In this document: piece after piece, positions 1-11,392 of the stretch
Layout of the letters: each line of letters begins with the position of its first letter
How positions within the stretch are numbered: position 1 is the first letter of the stretch
DNA from: Polytrichum commune
Lineage: Eukaryota > Streptophyta > Polytrichopsida > Polytrichales > Polytrichaceae
DNA length: 64,000 nt
Assembly (NCBI GenBank): GCA_950295325.1
Contig: OX485806.1
Coordinates: forward strand, 15,190,001-15,254,000
Direction of reading: 5' to 3'
The notes under the pieces: generated by a model
Seen by the model: the letters and a program-made list of their open reading frames with translations, nothing else
Databases searched by the model: none
Told to the model about the DNA's origin: nothing
Made by a program: the position numbers and the translations under genes

Positions 1-350
1 TGATCAAAAAGTTGGGTGAAGACCAAATTAAATAAAATGAGATGAAAAAAAAGTTGGGTTTCATATTTATTAAAAAAAAACTCCAACGTATATAAACAAT
101 TGAAACACCTAGTTTTTTAAACCTTGTAGAGCGTCTAAGAGGTGTATTCAATGTAGATGTCGGATTAGTATTCACAAATGATAGAGGGTCCTTTCGAGGT
201 CTCCCTCTTTTGGAAGGAGTTGTGGCAATTACAGGTGTAACATATTCCTTCTCCCTATCTCTACCTCCACCAGAGCCTCTACGCTTCATCTCACAATCCA
301 TGTGTTTGTTTAAGCCAAGGATGACCCTCCCAAATGAGCACAAGCACATT

Positions 351-440
351 CCAAAGCGACGACACAAAGGCTCCAAAGCAAAGCCGCACACTCCAAAGCA
401 AAGACACAAAGGCTCCAAAACCGAACACAAAAGCTTCAAA
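351..440. repeat. Short imperfect tandem repeat
   Basis: Imperfect repeats of a unit of about 30 bases built from CCAAAGC and GACACAAAGGCT. Read on the plus strand they give a repeated P-K-x-R-H-K-G-S-K pattern, but the surrounding 80-residue frame has no recognisable domain. It lies inside the part of R1 copy 1 that has no partner in copy 2. Confidence 0.6.
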
Positions 441-459
441 GCGTATATATAGAAGCCTC

Positions 460-485
460 AAACCCTAAGCCCTAACCCTAAACCG
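460..485. repeat. Telomere-like CCCTAA interstitial motif
   Basis: Three imperfect units of the plant-type telomere repeat: AAACCCTAAG, CCCTAA and CCCTAAACC. Arabidopsis-type telomeres are (CCCTAAA)n. Only about 26 bases are present, so this is a short interstitial motif and not a chromosome end. It is weak support for plant-lineage DNA. Confidence 0.4.
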
Positions 486-1300
486 GGAACCCATGATATT
501 TTGAAATACCCCATGATACCCTTGAGTAGTCGGGGCACCATATGATGTATATGGTCTTAAAAATACATACCTCAACTGTATCCTAATATAAATCATTAGT
601 TTTCTATCCCAACAGTTAGACCAGTAAGTTGCCTATACATAATTTAAAAAAATCCACACGAATATTTGCCTCCAATTATAATTATAAGCCACGAATAGTT
701 GCCTCCCATTAAAATTATAAGTCATTCACAATGTTAATTTTTTATTAAAAAGTCCAAAAAGTTGGGTAGTTTGACCTATGGTACATGTATTAAAAAAATT
801 CATATAATTAGGTTTTTAATGCAATTATATGCTTCAAAACATATTCATTTCCTATATATAATTACATTTTTGGATTCCTTGTTAGAAGGACTACAAGGGT
901 TTCCTACATTAAAACAAATTGTATCACTCAATATTGGACTAAAACGCATTATAAGTGATTATAATCATGACCATATAATACGGGAGTTGCGTACCCGGGG
1001 GTTTCACCAATGCAAGTGAGTTTGATATAATTTTTTTATTTCACTTCATCACGTTTTATTAGTGTGATAATAATTGAAAAGTAAAAAAATAAAATAAAAA
1101 TTGACAATCAGTGCAACCTATAAATAATCTTTGACGTAGAATAAGTTTCTTTAAATACTCTTAAATGCTCTAATAATGATTATATCCGTGCAAGAGAATG
1201 CTTTAGCCTAACACTCTTCCAAATAGTCAGGTGCATCAAACATTAAGTGCTAAGAAGGTCAAGTGCTAGCACTACTCCCACCTTACCTAGCTTGAGCATA

Positions 1301-1564
1301 GGGCTACATCACACATGACTCAAGCGTTTGTGACCGTGTAATTGTGTCCTCGACTCTCACTCAAAGGTCATATTAGTTGTTAACTGACATGATCTGCCAT
1401 GTAGGAATTCATGTGAACTTTTCATCCATACTAATTTTTTTTGGTACCCTTAGGGTTTCACCTCCTAGTGTGAAGTGAATTTGCACGGTCTTGGCCTTTC
1501 TGACCAATAAGAGACCTTGAAAAGCAATAGTCATGGGCCTTCAGTCACACTTGTGATGTGGCCC
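1301..1564. mobile_element. PIF/Harbinger-like MITE, family H1, short copy (H1e)
   Basis: The ends are GGGCTACATCACACATGACT on the left and the inverse of GGGCCACATCACAAGTGTGA on the right, matching the GGGCCACTTCACAC termini of the longer H1 copies at 20653, 21226 and 47048. The flanks are ATA on the left and TTA on the right, close to the 3-bp TTA/TAA duplication of this superfamily. Inside, CACCTCCTAGTGTGAAGTGAA also matches H1. At 264 bp it has lost most of the roughly 590-bp interior and encodes nothing. Confidence 0.7.
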
Positions 1565-1689
1565 TTAGAGTTTCCATGGGATCCATGTTTAGGCCTTGGA
1601 TTTAAGTCACCCTTCTCATAATTGACTGCAATGTGATCCATTGATACCCCCACCCCCTAGCTCCCCAATCCCGCACGACATATAAATAT

Positions 1690-3345
1690 AAGAAGTATCT
1701 AAAAAAACAAAAGAAGCCAAACATGAAGCTTGTAAAACAAATAAAAAAAACACATAAATCAGAATATCAACAAGTTAGATGATAAGAGCCTCAAGAATGA
1801 CAAACAATGACATCCCACCACTAGATTGTCTTATAGATAGACACAACAACATCCTCACCAACCCAAAAGATATCCCGCAAAATATTATACCCAACAATCA
1901 ATCAACAACAACCCAACAATACCAACATGCCACTACTAGCTAGACCACCTAGTGCAATGCACATGTGAGGTTAGACAATACCCATGGCATGATCTAGATG
2001 GTTACACCTTAAAAAAACAAGGGAAACCATTCATTCTACTCTACCTTGACCAAAAAGTTATGACATATGCCTTAAAAACTTAGCCAATGGTAAAATCCCT
2101 AGACCAAACAAAATACCCAACTCTATACTAAAAAACATGCCAACACGATTTCATAAACTCATATTACTATTCTTCACATGTTACAAACAAAAACAAATCC
2201 CAGTGTCATTGAAGACAAGTCTCACTATCCTCCTATATACAAAAAGTAACCCATTTTACCTCACCAACCATAAACCTATAGCCCTTGCCAACACAATATA
2301 CAAATTATTCACTAGTGCTTTCACTAGCATTCTCTTCACCTATGGGGAACAACATCAAATATTTCACAATAGCCAAGAAGGATTTAGAGCCGAATGGTGC
2401 ACGTCACGCCAATTACAAAACCTAATCTCAACACTAGAAGACGTTAGATTCACAAACCATGACATCTACATATTATATATGGACTTCCAAAACGCCTTTG
2501 GCTCTATCGATCATGCCAGACTGCTTGCCATCATGGAAGACCTCAACTACCCACATAACGCCATAGCCTTAGTGAGCAACATCTACTTACAATCCACTAT
2601 TACATTCAATAAATAATATTTCGACCAAACACAACTAATTTCCATACAAAAGGAGATACACGAAGTCCATACCTCTTTACCATTTTTTGAAACGACTCCT
2701 CAAATGTATACATAGGGGGAACAATGGATACACCTTCAAAATCTCACATACCACAATAAACTTTGTAGCCTACATAGATGAACTAGTTGCTATAGCCAAT
2801 AAATTGACCTCCCTTCAACTCCAATTGAACAAGCTTGATAATTCTATGGATGGATAGGGATGGACGTTGCCATCCCTATTTGTGCGGTTATTGGATGCCC
2901 AACAAATCAAAGTTAAACCCACAAGCCTTCAAAACACAAATGCAAGTAACAAATATTAACTGGAGGTCAACCAATCCCTATACTTAGTCAACATGAACCA
3001 TACGTCTACCTTGGTATCAACCTAATTCCCTCATTACAATGGAAAACACAAACTCATACATCAATGTAAACTTTTGATCACAAGCCCATCCATCATGAAA
3101 CAAAAAATAAATATACTAGATAACACCTAATGACTAACAAGGAATTCCAACACTATTACTCCACAACCACTTAAGCAAAAAAAATCGCCCTAAACTATGC
3201 CAAACTACTCTTTTGCGAGCCCTCATGCCAAAACCAATGTGCCAAAGACCTATGCCTAACACACTGTAAATCAAACACCTTAAAGACCGAATACAAGATA
3301 CAAAATCGCCAACATCCACCCTAGGCCACAAGCATGCACTAATCG
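1690..3345 (+). pseudogene. Decayed LINE ORF2, reverse transcriptase region
   Basis: Plus-strand remnant of a non-LTR retrotransposon reverse transcriptase, which would copy element RNA at a nicked target. The longest open piece is 2137-2616 (159 residues). It carries the finger/palm signatures of plant-type LINEs: NHKPIALANTIYKLFTSAF, SQEGFRAEWCTSRQL, then DIYILYMDFQNAFGSIDH with the first catalytic aspartate. The following Y-x-D-D box lies near 2765-2785 but reads YIDE, so the catalytic pair is damaged. A later PYVYLGI motif (about 3000) is typical of the thumb region. Several stops and frameshifts follow. The sense strand is strongly A+C rich. Endonuclease and ORF1 are not attached here; the 3' end runs into a piggyBac-related repeat near 3350. 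Dead copy. Confidence 0.85.
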
Positions 3346-3349
3346 CCCC

Positions 3350-5540
3350 TTACCTCAAGGGTGGACTCTTCATACAACATATGAACTAACGTGAGTGTAA
3401 GAAGAGGTATTATTTGTGGCATTAGCATACATAGTATACATAAAGGGAGAGGTATTATTTTTCTTTACAATGTACATCTAAAATGTTATTAAATTTTATG
3501 AGGTAAAGGTAGATGTACAAAAAGGGGCCCTAAGGTTTAGAGAAAAAATTGACAATAGATTTGTTAGTTTCATCCATTGTTTTCATATGGTCATAGTTCT
3601 CAATGATTACCATGTTTCTTTTTGTTAGTGTTTTCATTTGGGTTCTAGGTTTTTACGAACTAGAGGCTCTTGGGCTTCCTTTAGTTTTGCTCTCTAGACT
3701 GTGATTAAGTTCTTGTGCTCTTTTATTTGTTCATTTACGATTGTTGAGTTACATGCATTGGATGAAAAATATTCAGTGACTTTCTTTTTGGAAAGTGGAA
3801 GTGAATTTTATATGTAATAGAGAATTATTTCATTCATGATGTATAATTTGTATATGTAGTGAAGGCATTTATCACATTAAATTGGAAAAGCTTAATATAA
3901 ATACACGAGTCAATATGAGTATACATGAGTGTGCAAAAAGGATATTAACTTGAACTTTCCCATACTACATATACATATGCTACACAAATTATAACTTGTA
4001 ATTATGTACATGTATGGGGGACCTTTAGAAAATATATAACATTTGTATTTGCTACTAAAAGCCATGGGGAGGTCACTCCATTGTCAAGTTGTACACAACG
4101 CGCGAACAAAGTTTGCTACCCCTATATCACATGCCATAGATAATTTTAAAATTTATGATATTTTTTCTATATATACATAATCATTGATAGTATCTTTTGT
4201 ATGTATATTTTTAAAATTTTAGTCATCTTCATTTGTTATAGTAATTTGTTTAGTTCAATTTTGCATCATTCTAGTTAGAAACGGTATGATTTAGAAAAAA
4301 ACAAATCATCAAATTTAGTTACCATTTTTTACTATGTAATAGGTACCGTGTATATCTACTCATGAAAACAAATTGAGAAAAATTTGACCCGTTTTGGTGA
4401 TTCTTTATGTAAAAAGTAGGATTTTTTACATGTAAAGTGTTCGCACGTGGTTGTTCAACTTACAAATGGAGTGACCTCCCCATGCTAAAAGCTTGCAACA
4501 TGATAAAAGAGAATAGAAAAATATAAATTTTCTTTATGGTCACTAGCCTTTATGGAATAAGTATTTAATATTAGATCAAACTAGGATGAATAATTTTCTC
4601 ATTTCCTTATCTCATCCATGTATGTATGGAAGAGGCAATATTAGGGTTTTGGAAGGGGTGGCCGAGCTGAGGACGAGTCCACTTCTTGCTTAGGGTTGTA
4701 AGAGGAATGGCCGGTGCTTCTTTGTAGCTCTTCTTTGTGATTGACGCAGGTGGTTGATGAGGGTGGTTGCAAGTGGTTGATGCCTTTGTTAGATCATGGA
4801 CGTCATTAAATATGTGAACGTGTTGATTCCTAGGTGGGTTTTTCTCAATTGTTTTCATATCATTAGTAAGCCTTCTATGTATGCAACAATTTGGATCAAG
4901 CATTTAGGGATTGCAATTGTTGCAAGTTCTAAGATTGAGCATGGAGATTGGTTTCTGTTGGTATAAAGTAGGAACCAACAATCAATAGACTTACGATCTT
5001 ATAGATCATTTCATGGTAGATTTAGAAATAATAATTGTATTAGTTTCAATGACATATATTATAGACTTAGATGCTTATGAGTTACATCCGGGCATGAAAA
5101 AGTCTTCAATGACTTTACTAATGATTGCTAGGGTTTTACATTATACATATGATAGGGGTTCATTATTATTCAAAAGTATATTTGTATACTTATGTTGATG
5201 ACTATATATGGATGTAAATTTTGTTTGTACACACATATTGACTCTTCTATTTTCATCATTGAAAATTGTACATGTATTGCTTGAATTTACCAAAAAAGAA
5301 ATTTGTATTTAGGGGGTTTCTAGAGTATGTTGCAAATGCACGTTGTTCTTGTACTTTAATGAAAGGTGCACCCCCGGATTTTTGAGCATGCCATTAGTAC
5401 ATATACATATGTTTTTCTCTATAAACTTCTCGTATACATGGGATAGTTATGTTCATAGCGACCCACGCATGCCATTTAGCTAGGTTTCCAATGAAGAGTC
5501 CACCCCTTAGGCCCCATACCCTCATCACACCTTGAATTTA
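3350..5540 (+). repeat. piggyBac-associated 3' region, copy 1 (interrupted)
   Basis: Non-coding stretch homologous to the tail of the piggyBac remnant at 27000-27540. About 3358-3560 matches 27005-27200 (shared GAGTGTAA, CACTAGCATA-like and AGGTATTAT-like blocks). About 3760-3910 matches 27240-27395 (shared GAGGCATTTATCACA). About 5460-5510 matches 27480-27520 (shared TTTCAATGAAGAGT). Copy 1 has no transposase sequence; a LINE fragment lies directly upstream instead. It is enlarged by a MITE at 4063-4484 and by about 0.8 kb (4560-5330) of sequence I cannot assign. Terminal repeats were not resolved. Confidence 0.6.
4063..4484. mobile_element. hAT-like MITE T1 with 8-bp TSD
   Basis: A 422-bp non-coding element. 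Left end CATGGGGAGGTCACTCCATT; the right end is the inverse of CATGGGGAGGTCACTCCATT, a perfect 20-bp terminal inverted repeat, with weaker match continuing to about 45 bp. The 8-bp target duplication CTAAAAGC is exact at 4055-4062 and 4485-4492. Eight-bp duplications are typical of hAT elements. Subterminal GCGCGAAC on the left and GTGCGAAC on the right (inverse) are shared with other T elements. It is a close relative of T2 at 7758-8186, with the same interior motifs such as GTTTGCTACCC and ATTTTTAA-rich blocks. Confidence 0.88.
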
Positions 5541-5545
5541 GAAAA

Positions 5546-6587
5546 CCACCTCCTATATCCTCAAAGACCCCACAAACTTCCCAATACACACCATACTAAA
5601 AGACCATTGTGGCGGATACAAAGATAAATAAAACATTGCGAAAATGTTCACATCCTATTTATCCCAATGGACACTCCCAATGGTTTTTTTCAAGGCACCC
5701 TCTATTGTTGTGTTAGGTTCTCAGATCTAGAATATTAAGATCAAATCTTCAAAACTTATCATTAAAAGTAGTGGTAAAAAAACAATAGCTAAATCTCGTT
5801 TTGGATGTAGATTTCATGACCTTAAATATATTGAATGGATTTCAAAATTCTTGAATGCATTATAAACTCAAGAGCACCATTACAAAATTTTGAAGAAAAC
5901 ATCAATTTTGCTCAATTTTATCATATGTAGAACACATTTTAGACAATTACATGTTCAATATACCTACTTGCACACTACTCGCAGTGTATTGTAAAATATG
6001 TAAACATTTCTTGAATTTTTTTTTGTCAACAGAAATTGCTTGGCTTTGTAGATTAATGTGTTTTTTCAAATGTTTATGATTTTTTCCTTCACAAAATTCA
6101 AAGTTAGTATATAGTTTTGAATCACTTTCACTTAAACCTATGCACGGTAATGGAATTGTGTACTTGACCTTACTTGTGCCCACTAAGCATATCACATAAC
6201 CTTGAACCTCCTACTCAACCATTCGAAACATAACTAGTATGGCAATACCAACTGTATAAATAAATAATCCCAAAAATGACCCCTTGAAACTTTGACAATA
6301 TACCCTCCCAACAAAATCCTAGAATGCATCACAAATTCATTCCAAATCACCCACTACTATTTTTCAGAACCATGACAACCCCCCCCCCCCCCCCCCCACA
6401 CACACTCAAATGATACTACTCACCATTTCCTAGAGATACAGTATTTGGATCATGCGGGACAACCTTCCAATACAAATGGCAAGGGAATGGATATGTCCAT
6501 CCACACAAAAAGACATACACATAACAAGCCCTCCATTGGGCACATCTCCCAGCAAAAAACAACCTAGGCTCCGGGACAATACTAGTC
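5546..6587 (+). repeat. LINE-derived A+C-rich remnant, copy 1 (5' of the H4 insertion)
   Basis: The second half (from about 6200) has the A+C-biased sense strand of the local LINE family and continues after the inserted element H4 at 8488. A C19 run at 6379-6397 reads as a polyproline tract in one frame, like the proline-coding C runs of the related LINE segments at 8820 and 16230. The frame from 6452 to the insertion point is open. No catalytic motif is present in this part. The stretch 5700-6200 is AT-rich and I recognise nothing in it. Confidence 0.5.
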
Positions 6588-6988
6588 TTAGGGCCGCTTT
6601 ACACTACAGTGGAGAAGTGCACCGGTCGGTCAAGAATTTCGCCCAAGACACGGTTGTTTGAGGCGAGGGATGGTACGCCGGAGAAGATGAAAAGACAATA
6701 AAATAATGCCTTAAGAAGTCTTGACCGGCCGTAGTGTAACCACCTAGAGGAGAAGTGTATTGGATAACTTCACCAAGGAGAAGTCCACCGGACTACTTCA
6801 CAAAACGGTCAAAGCCAGCCATAGTAGAAACCTCACCCCCTAAATGACCATTGTATTGATACATATTTTCTTTACATGACAATAATTTATTTGAAAATGT
6901 TCCACCTTTATAATACATCCAAATCAAGGTAAATAAGTAGGTAACATTATCTTCTTATTGATTTTTAAAGAAATTATATGTTGGTGTA

Positions 6989-7734
6989 GTCCAACCTCGT
7001 TAATACGACACCCTCAATATTATGAAACATTTTTACGAGACCAAACTTTTTAGTTCAAAACTCCCTCTTTTATATGACTACAACACTCGATAATGCAACA
7101 TATAGAATCTCCGTTTTGTCATATTAAAGAGGTAGTTAATGCTAGAATTCCTTTCATCTATATAATGTACATCTAAAATACATCCATTTTCACTTGGGTA
7201 CTACTTGGGAACTTCGCTTATTGTTGGGAACTTAATGGTAATTAGGGTTACTAGTGTAGAATGGACATGGTTAGAGTGAGAGTGGCCTCCTGCCTAGTAT
7301 GTTGTCTTGTATACGGGTGATATAGTATCACCAGTATCTTGATGCTAAACGTCATGCATCATGATTGTTGTCTAGTTTTCTTTATTAGAGAACTCTTTCT
7401 ATTTTGGTGTTAATGTAATTGTTAGTTTCCAAAAGTTAGATGGGAATTTAGATAAGATGACAGTTGCTAACTTGGGTAGGCAACGCCAAAGATCTTTGGA
7501 CTCTTATTTTAAGAGTTCATGAGAATAAATGTAATTGTTTAAAGTTATAAGTTATTATTTCATACCATCTATATTGCTTAAACTCGTTGTATGTATTTTT
7601 AAGCTCATATTACTTATGTTTTCGTATTCCCTCGATAATATGACAACTTTACGTCATTTGTCATATTAAAGAGAAGATGACACCTCAATAATACGATTTT
7701 TTTGTATTTCCCAAAAATGTCATACTAGAGAGGG
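6989..7734. mobile_element. Candidate pogo/Lemi-like element nested in H4
   Basis: The left end after a TA dinucleotide reads GTCCAACCTCGTTAATACGA and the right end (inverse strand) contains CCTCTCTAGTATGACATTTT. Both have a CCTC-x-x-TAATACGA-like core, resembling the CAGT..ACCTC(G/T)ATAA ends of pogo-type Tc1/mariner elements and their MITEs. Internal blocks near 7030, 7110 and 7630 repeat the same TCATATTAAAGAG motif. No transposase is visible. The exact right boundary and second TA are uncertain. Confidence 0.4.
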
Positions 7735-7757
7735 AGAACAAAAGTGCAAAGATTTCT

Positions 7758-7887
7758 CTCGGGGCAATCACACCCTCTTACGTTTCATAACCACGTGCGA
7801 TAAAAGTTTGCTACCCTATATTATATGCCATATATAATTTTAAAAATTATGATATTTTTCTACATATGCATAACCATTGATAATATA

Positions 7888-7918
<31 letters not shown>

Positions 7919-8186
7919 TTGAAATTTGTGAGCATCTTAATTTTTGTAGTAATTGGTTTAGTTCAATTTTGTGTCATCTAGTTAGAAACGGTATGTTTTA
8001 TAAAATTTATAAAAAAAAATCATCAAATTTGGTAATTATTTTTTATTATGTATTACATACCGTGTATATCTACTCATGAAATTTTTTTGATAAAATTTTA
8101 ACCCATTTTGGTGATGCTTTATGTAGAAGGTAGATTTTATTTATCACACGTGCTGTTCAACTTGACAATGGAGTGCACTCCCCAAG
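7758..8186. mobile_element. hAT-like MITE T2 with 8-bp TSD, nested in H4
   Basis: A 429-bp relative of T1. Left end CTCGGGGCAATCAC and right end the inverse of CTTGGGGAGTGCACTCCATT. The 8-bp duplication AGATTTCT is exact at 7750-7757 and 8187-8194. Subterminal CACGTGCGATAAA on the left and CACGTGTGATAAA (inverse strand) on the right. The interior matches T1 block by block and includes a (TA)n microsatellite at about 7881-7918. A short plus-strand frame here is low-complexity and not a gene. It must be younger than its host H4. Confidence 0.85.
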
Positions 8187-8487
8187 AGATTTCTCTAAGG
8201 AAGTAATATTTTATTGAAGTTGGAGTTCTCCGGAGGCCAAGTTTCTTGTCCGAGGCTTTGAGGTTGCCCAAGAAGCTTGACCTTTGGAGAACTCCCCTTG
8301 AAAAAAGTGTCGCCATGTTGCCAACCATGTCATTTCTTCATTCATGTCAAAGTTCTCCACCAAAGGACTCTTGGCCATAGTGTAAACCACCACCAGACAA
8401 GAGTGTCCCTCTTGGCCAGTCAATTTTAGAATTCCCCTAGAATTCTTGACTGGAGGACTTCTCCACCGTAGTGTAAAGCGGCCCTTA

Positions 8488-9910
8488 CCATATCCACATT
8501 GGCACTATAACCTCAACCCCCACGAGGGAATCTTTCTCGGCTCCCATATCATCACTCATTTCAAAGTTGACACTGTCACCTATGAAGAACCAACAGTCCC
8601 ACTAGAACTATGAATTAAACCTAGAACAAAAAGACATGTCATCCAAATACTTTGCATACACCATAAGAATACATTTATTGGATTCTACAAAAATACACGA
8701 CGAATGAACACCATTGTGAACATCCCTACAAATCCCCGCAATATTCACAAAAGTTGCGCTACCTACATCCCAAAACACCCCAATGAATTGTATTACAAAA
8801 TGGTCTAAACTCATATACACCCCCCCCCCTCCACCAACCACCCAAAACCTAGCTACCTCACCAATTATCCACCAGACGCTCATGAATGCAAAACTCACAA
8901 CGGACAATCTCAAGAGACCACAAATTCAACATGGCTACTTCCATCTACCTATGGCACCCAAAGATGCCACTATAATGCCAGGTTCGAGCCCGATTTACTT
9001 TGTGTCGTAAGCCACGCATACAATCACTCCCCACCAGGAAACCCTACACCAGAACTCATCATACAATTTATCAAATTTACATACAGCAATGGTAGATTTG
9101 CTACGGAAGCCCTCGAGATCAAAACAACAAAATACCAACCTCTCATCAACAACATCGCAATAAAAAGGATGGAATGTAACCCCGGTCATAGTCTTAGCTA
9201 TAGGAGCTAGAGCCACCTTACATATTCCATCAATGAAAAGTTTGGAAACCAAAGTAAACCTCCCCATCACAAAAATCAAAAGCACATTTCATTAAATCAA
9301 CGCAATATCCACACAATACGCACACAAAAGAAGACAAGGGAAGATACAAACCATCGCAGGTCTCCACAACCCGCCGTAGATTGCACCATCCGTGATTTCA
9401 ACACCATAATTAAAATGCTCCAACTTAGCAAATAAGTAATAAGCAACCACTATCGACCCTCCACATCCAATTGCAAAACAACACAAAAAATTTAAAAAGA
9501 AAAAAAAAGTGGTAGTGGTACAAACCATTTTTAGCTCAACTAGCAATTGCTTAGGGATAGGCCCTTATTGCTACACCTTTCATGCTTACATTCACATCCA
9601 TATCCATCGGACGAGTTCCCAACCAGCATGGAGCTAATGGCCCAGTGTCCATCCTCCCCCGACGTCGGTATGCCCTTGGACAAATAATCAGTCACTATGA
9701 TTACAAACTACTATTCACTATTGATGGTTACTCGGTACTAACATAGTGTCTATTCCTTGCAAAGGGTGAAATCATGTTACACCCAAAGTCATTGTCCTTT
9801 AGGGTATGGCCATGATGTTTTAGAAACGGACACATATTATTGACTCCAAGCTCCATAAAGGAGATTGGAGTTCTTATTATTTTGTGATCCATTGTGAAGA
9901 GGGTGGCGGC
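8488..9910 (+). pseudogene. LINE 3' region, copy 1 (3' of the H4 insertion)
   Basis: Continuation of the LINE split by H4. It aligns along its length with 15990-17600 and 18390-18850. In translation both copies share a stretch ending in K-L-I-Y followed by a polyproline run coded by C tracts (8820-8829 here) and then T-T. Further 3', both share untranslated blocks: GGGATAGGCC near 9555 and 18410, CCAACATGGAGCT-like near 9628, and a final block ending near 9890. Stops and shifts throughout make it non-functional. The catalytic domains lie upstream of this portion in the family and are absent. Confidence 0.65.
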
Positions 9911-10204
9911 GCAGAGCGTTAGATGTTGGGAAGAGTGATGAGTTGGTGCTCGTCGAGAGTCGAATCTGCTCGCCCCCACACAACCACACTAGTAATCAAA
10001 ACGATCGTCGTCGGAGACACGGGTCCCAAGATCGACCAAGCTCCGCCCCGAGCGAAGACACCATATCTATCACTAATATATTCACTGCTACTGCTGCTGT
10101 GCACAAGAACTCTCAGCTGAGTGAGCCCGCAGGAGAGTGTTGCATGAGATAGTCGACGGAGTTAGATCGCAGGAGAAAGTGTCTCCAGTGGAGAAAGTTA
10201 GTTA

Positions 10205-10684
10205 TTGTTGCCGACGGAGGAGTGCTCTCACAGGAGCCAGTCTTCCGGAGTTAGCTTGAGAGTACTTGTAGCTAGGGACTCGGAGCAGAAATTAAAGTCA
10301 CGTACAATAGTCAGTAGATCTAGTAGAGATCAAATAAGTTTGAAACACAAATCTCAGAGGGTAGGTCTGCCCACAGGCTGTGATTGTGAAAGTGCTTCCT
10401 CAAAGGCCAGCCTTCCAGCCCCCGGAGATCGCCACAGAGTTGCGCACCAAGGTCGGACTTACTCGCCTAGCTCGCACAAAAACCCTATTCATCGCCGCAG
10501 TAGAATCTCAGAAGCAGAGACACAGTTAGATTCACCGGAAAGGAGCCGCAGAAGTAGAGACCATAGATACAGAGAAAACCAACAAAGTGAAAGAGATAGC
10601 CGTAGTCGAGATTACCGGAGAAGCCAAAAACTCGCTAGAAAAGAAGAGACTCGCAGAAGCTCGCTGACTGCCCGAAGTTACTAA
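10205..10684 (+). CDS. Possible R/S-rich protein fragment, 159 residues
   Basis: This is the longest frame in the GC-rich block. From about residue 95 it is dominated by R, S, E and D, with RRSRISEAETQL and SERDSRSRDYRRSQK. That resembles RS-type splicing-factor tails in composition only; no RRM or other fold is visible. Because a tandem repeat follows immediately and the sequence context is full of transposons, the bias may simply reflect repetitive DNA with AG-rich triplets. No Kozak-type context or splice sites stand out. I do not assign a function. Confidence 0.22.
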   Translation: MLPTEECSHRSQSSGVSLRVLVARDSEQKLKSRTIVSRSSRDQISLKHKSQRVGLPTGCDCESASSKASLPAPGDRHRVAHQGRTYSPSSHKNPIHRRSRISEAETQLDSPERSRRSRDHRYRENQQSERDSRSRDYRRSQKLARKEETRRSSLTARSY

Positions 10685-11110
10685 ACTTGCCGAAGTTGCT
10701 GCACCGCCATCCCAGATCAGGACTCGCCCAAGTTATTGCCACCGGAGTTGAAGCTACTACACCCAGAAGTTTGAGGTTGCTGCCACCAAGGTTGAAAGTG
10801 GCTGCTGCCACCGAGGTTGAAGTTGCTGCACCGAGAAGTTGGAAAATCGTTGTCACCTAAGTTAAAGTTTCTGTTACCGAAGCTTAATTAAATTCTTGTC
10901 ACCGAAGTTGAAGTTGTTCTTACAGAAGTTGAAGTTGTTTGCACTGAACTTGAAGCTGCTACACCCAGGAAGTTTAAGTCGTAGCACCGAGGTTGAAGTT
11001 GATATTACCAAGGTTTATGTTCCTTGCAATGTAGTTGGAAGTTGCTTCACCGACGTAGAGAAGTTGAAGCTGCTGTCACCGAAAATTTAAATTGTTGCAC
11101 CGAAAAGTTG
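10685..11110. repeat. Degenerate minisatellite, GTTGAAG/CACCGA units
   Basis: About a dozen imperfect units of 24-36 bases with the shared core CACCGA-AGTTGAAGTTGCTG. Clear units start near 10740, 10790, 10820, 10890, 10920, 10990 and 11050. Unit spacing often preserves the reading frame, giving L-K-L-L or E-V-E-V strings in different frames. Stops break every long frame, so coding is doubtful. Confidence 0.65.
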
Positions 11111-11392
11111 AGGTTGCAGTTGCTGAATGGAAGGAGTAGCTAGCGGCTACACACATGTGAGGCATGAAGGAGCGTCCAAGAGCCTACTTTAATCATCAGT
11201 GTGCTCATCAGCCGAGGAATCAGAGTCGCTAACTTGGCGTGCTGCTGGAGCGAGCTGGCCATGTCGCAACAAGCTGCCGCCGAGCTTCACCCTCTCTTCA
11301 AGTTCCAACTTCAGCTGCCAGTCAGGTCCAGGGTATTCTCCCACTCCCACTCCCACTATTCCATCACTCACACTATACTACACTACACTACA

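Larger units (their letters stand above)
1..1016. repeat. Unclassified dispersed repeat R1, copy 1
   Basis: The stretches 1-150 and about 640-1016 align in the same order and orientation with about 11900-12410. Shared landmarks include GTGAAGACCAAATTAAATA near the start, CAAAAAGTTGGGTAGTTTG, TTACATTTTTGGATTCCTTG and CATATAATACGGGAGTTGCG. The part between about 150 and 640 has no partner in copy 2 and looks like an insertion or a region lost from the other copy. I see no long ORF or terminal repeats, so the class is unknown. The left edge is cut by the window. Confidence 0.7.
6591..8484. mobile_element. PIF/Harbinger-like element H4, 1.9 kb, inserted in a LINE
   Basis: Termini: GGGCCGCTTTACACTACAGT on the left and the inverse of GGGCCGCTTTACACTACGGT on the right; the repeat continues through GGAGAAGT. 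The TSD is TTA at 6588-6590 and 8485-8487. A GGGCC start and TTA duplication fit PIF/Harbinger. No transposase frame is visible. It carries two further insertions: a pogo-like candidate (6989-7734) and hAT-like MITE T2 (7758-8186). The flanking DNA on both sides is LINE-derived, so H4 split a LINE. Confidence 0.82.
9911..11390. other. GC-rich block of unknown origin
   Basis: Base composition rises sharply just after the LINE 3' end and falls again at the MITE at 11393. The block contains an arginine/serine-rich frame (10205-10684) and a degenerate minisatellite (10685-11110). Near its right edge (11335-11400) are CACTCC and ACTAC microsatellite runs. I see no LTR pair, terminal inverted repeat or transposase. 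It could be the non-coding part of an unclassified element, or a host-gene fragment. Confidence 0.4.

Noticed and set aside
460-485. Chromosome end or telomere
   Set aside because: Only about three imperfect units, inside a dispersed repeat.
6379-6397. Homopolymer runs as sequencing gaps or vector
   Set aside because: They recur at corresponding places in related elements and are flanked by continuous homologous sequence, so at least most are real; their exact lengths remain uncertain.
8608-9546. Minus-strand hydrophobic frames that look like membrane proteins
   Set aside because: Antisense shadows of the LINE 3' region; the plus strand aligns with another LINE copy.
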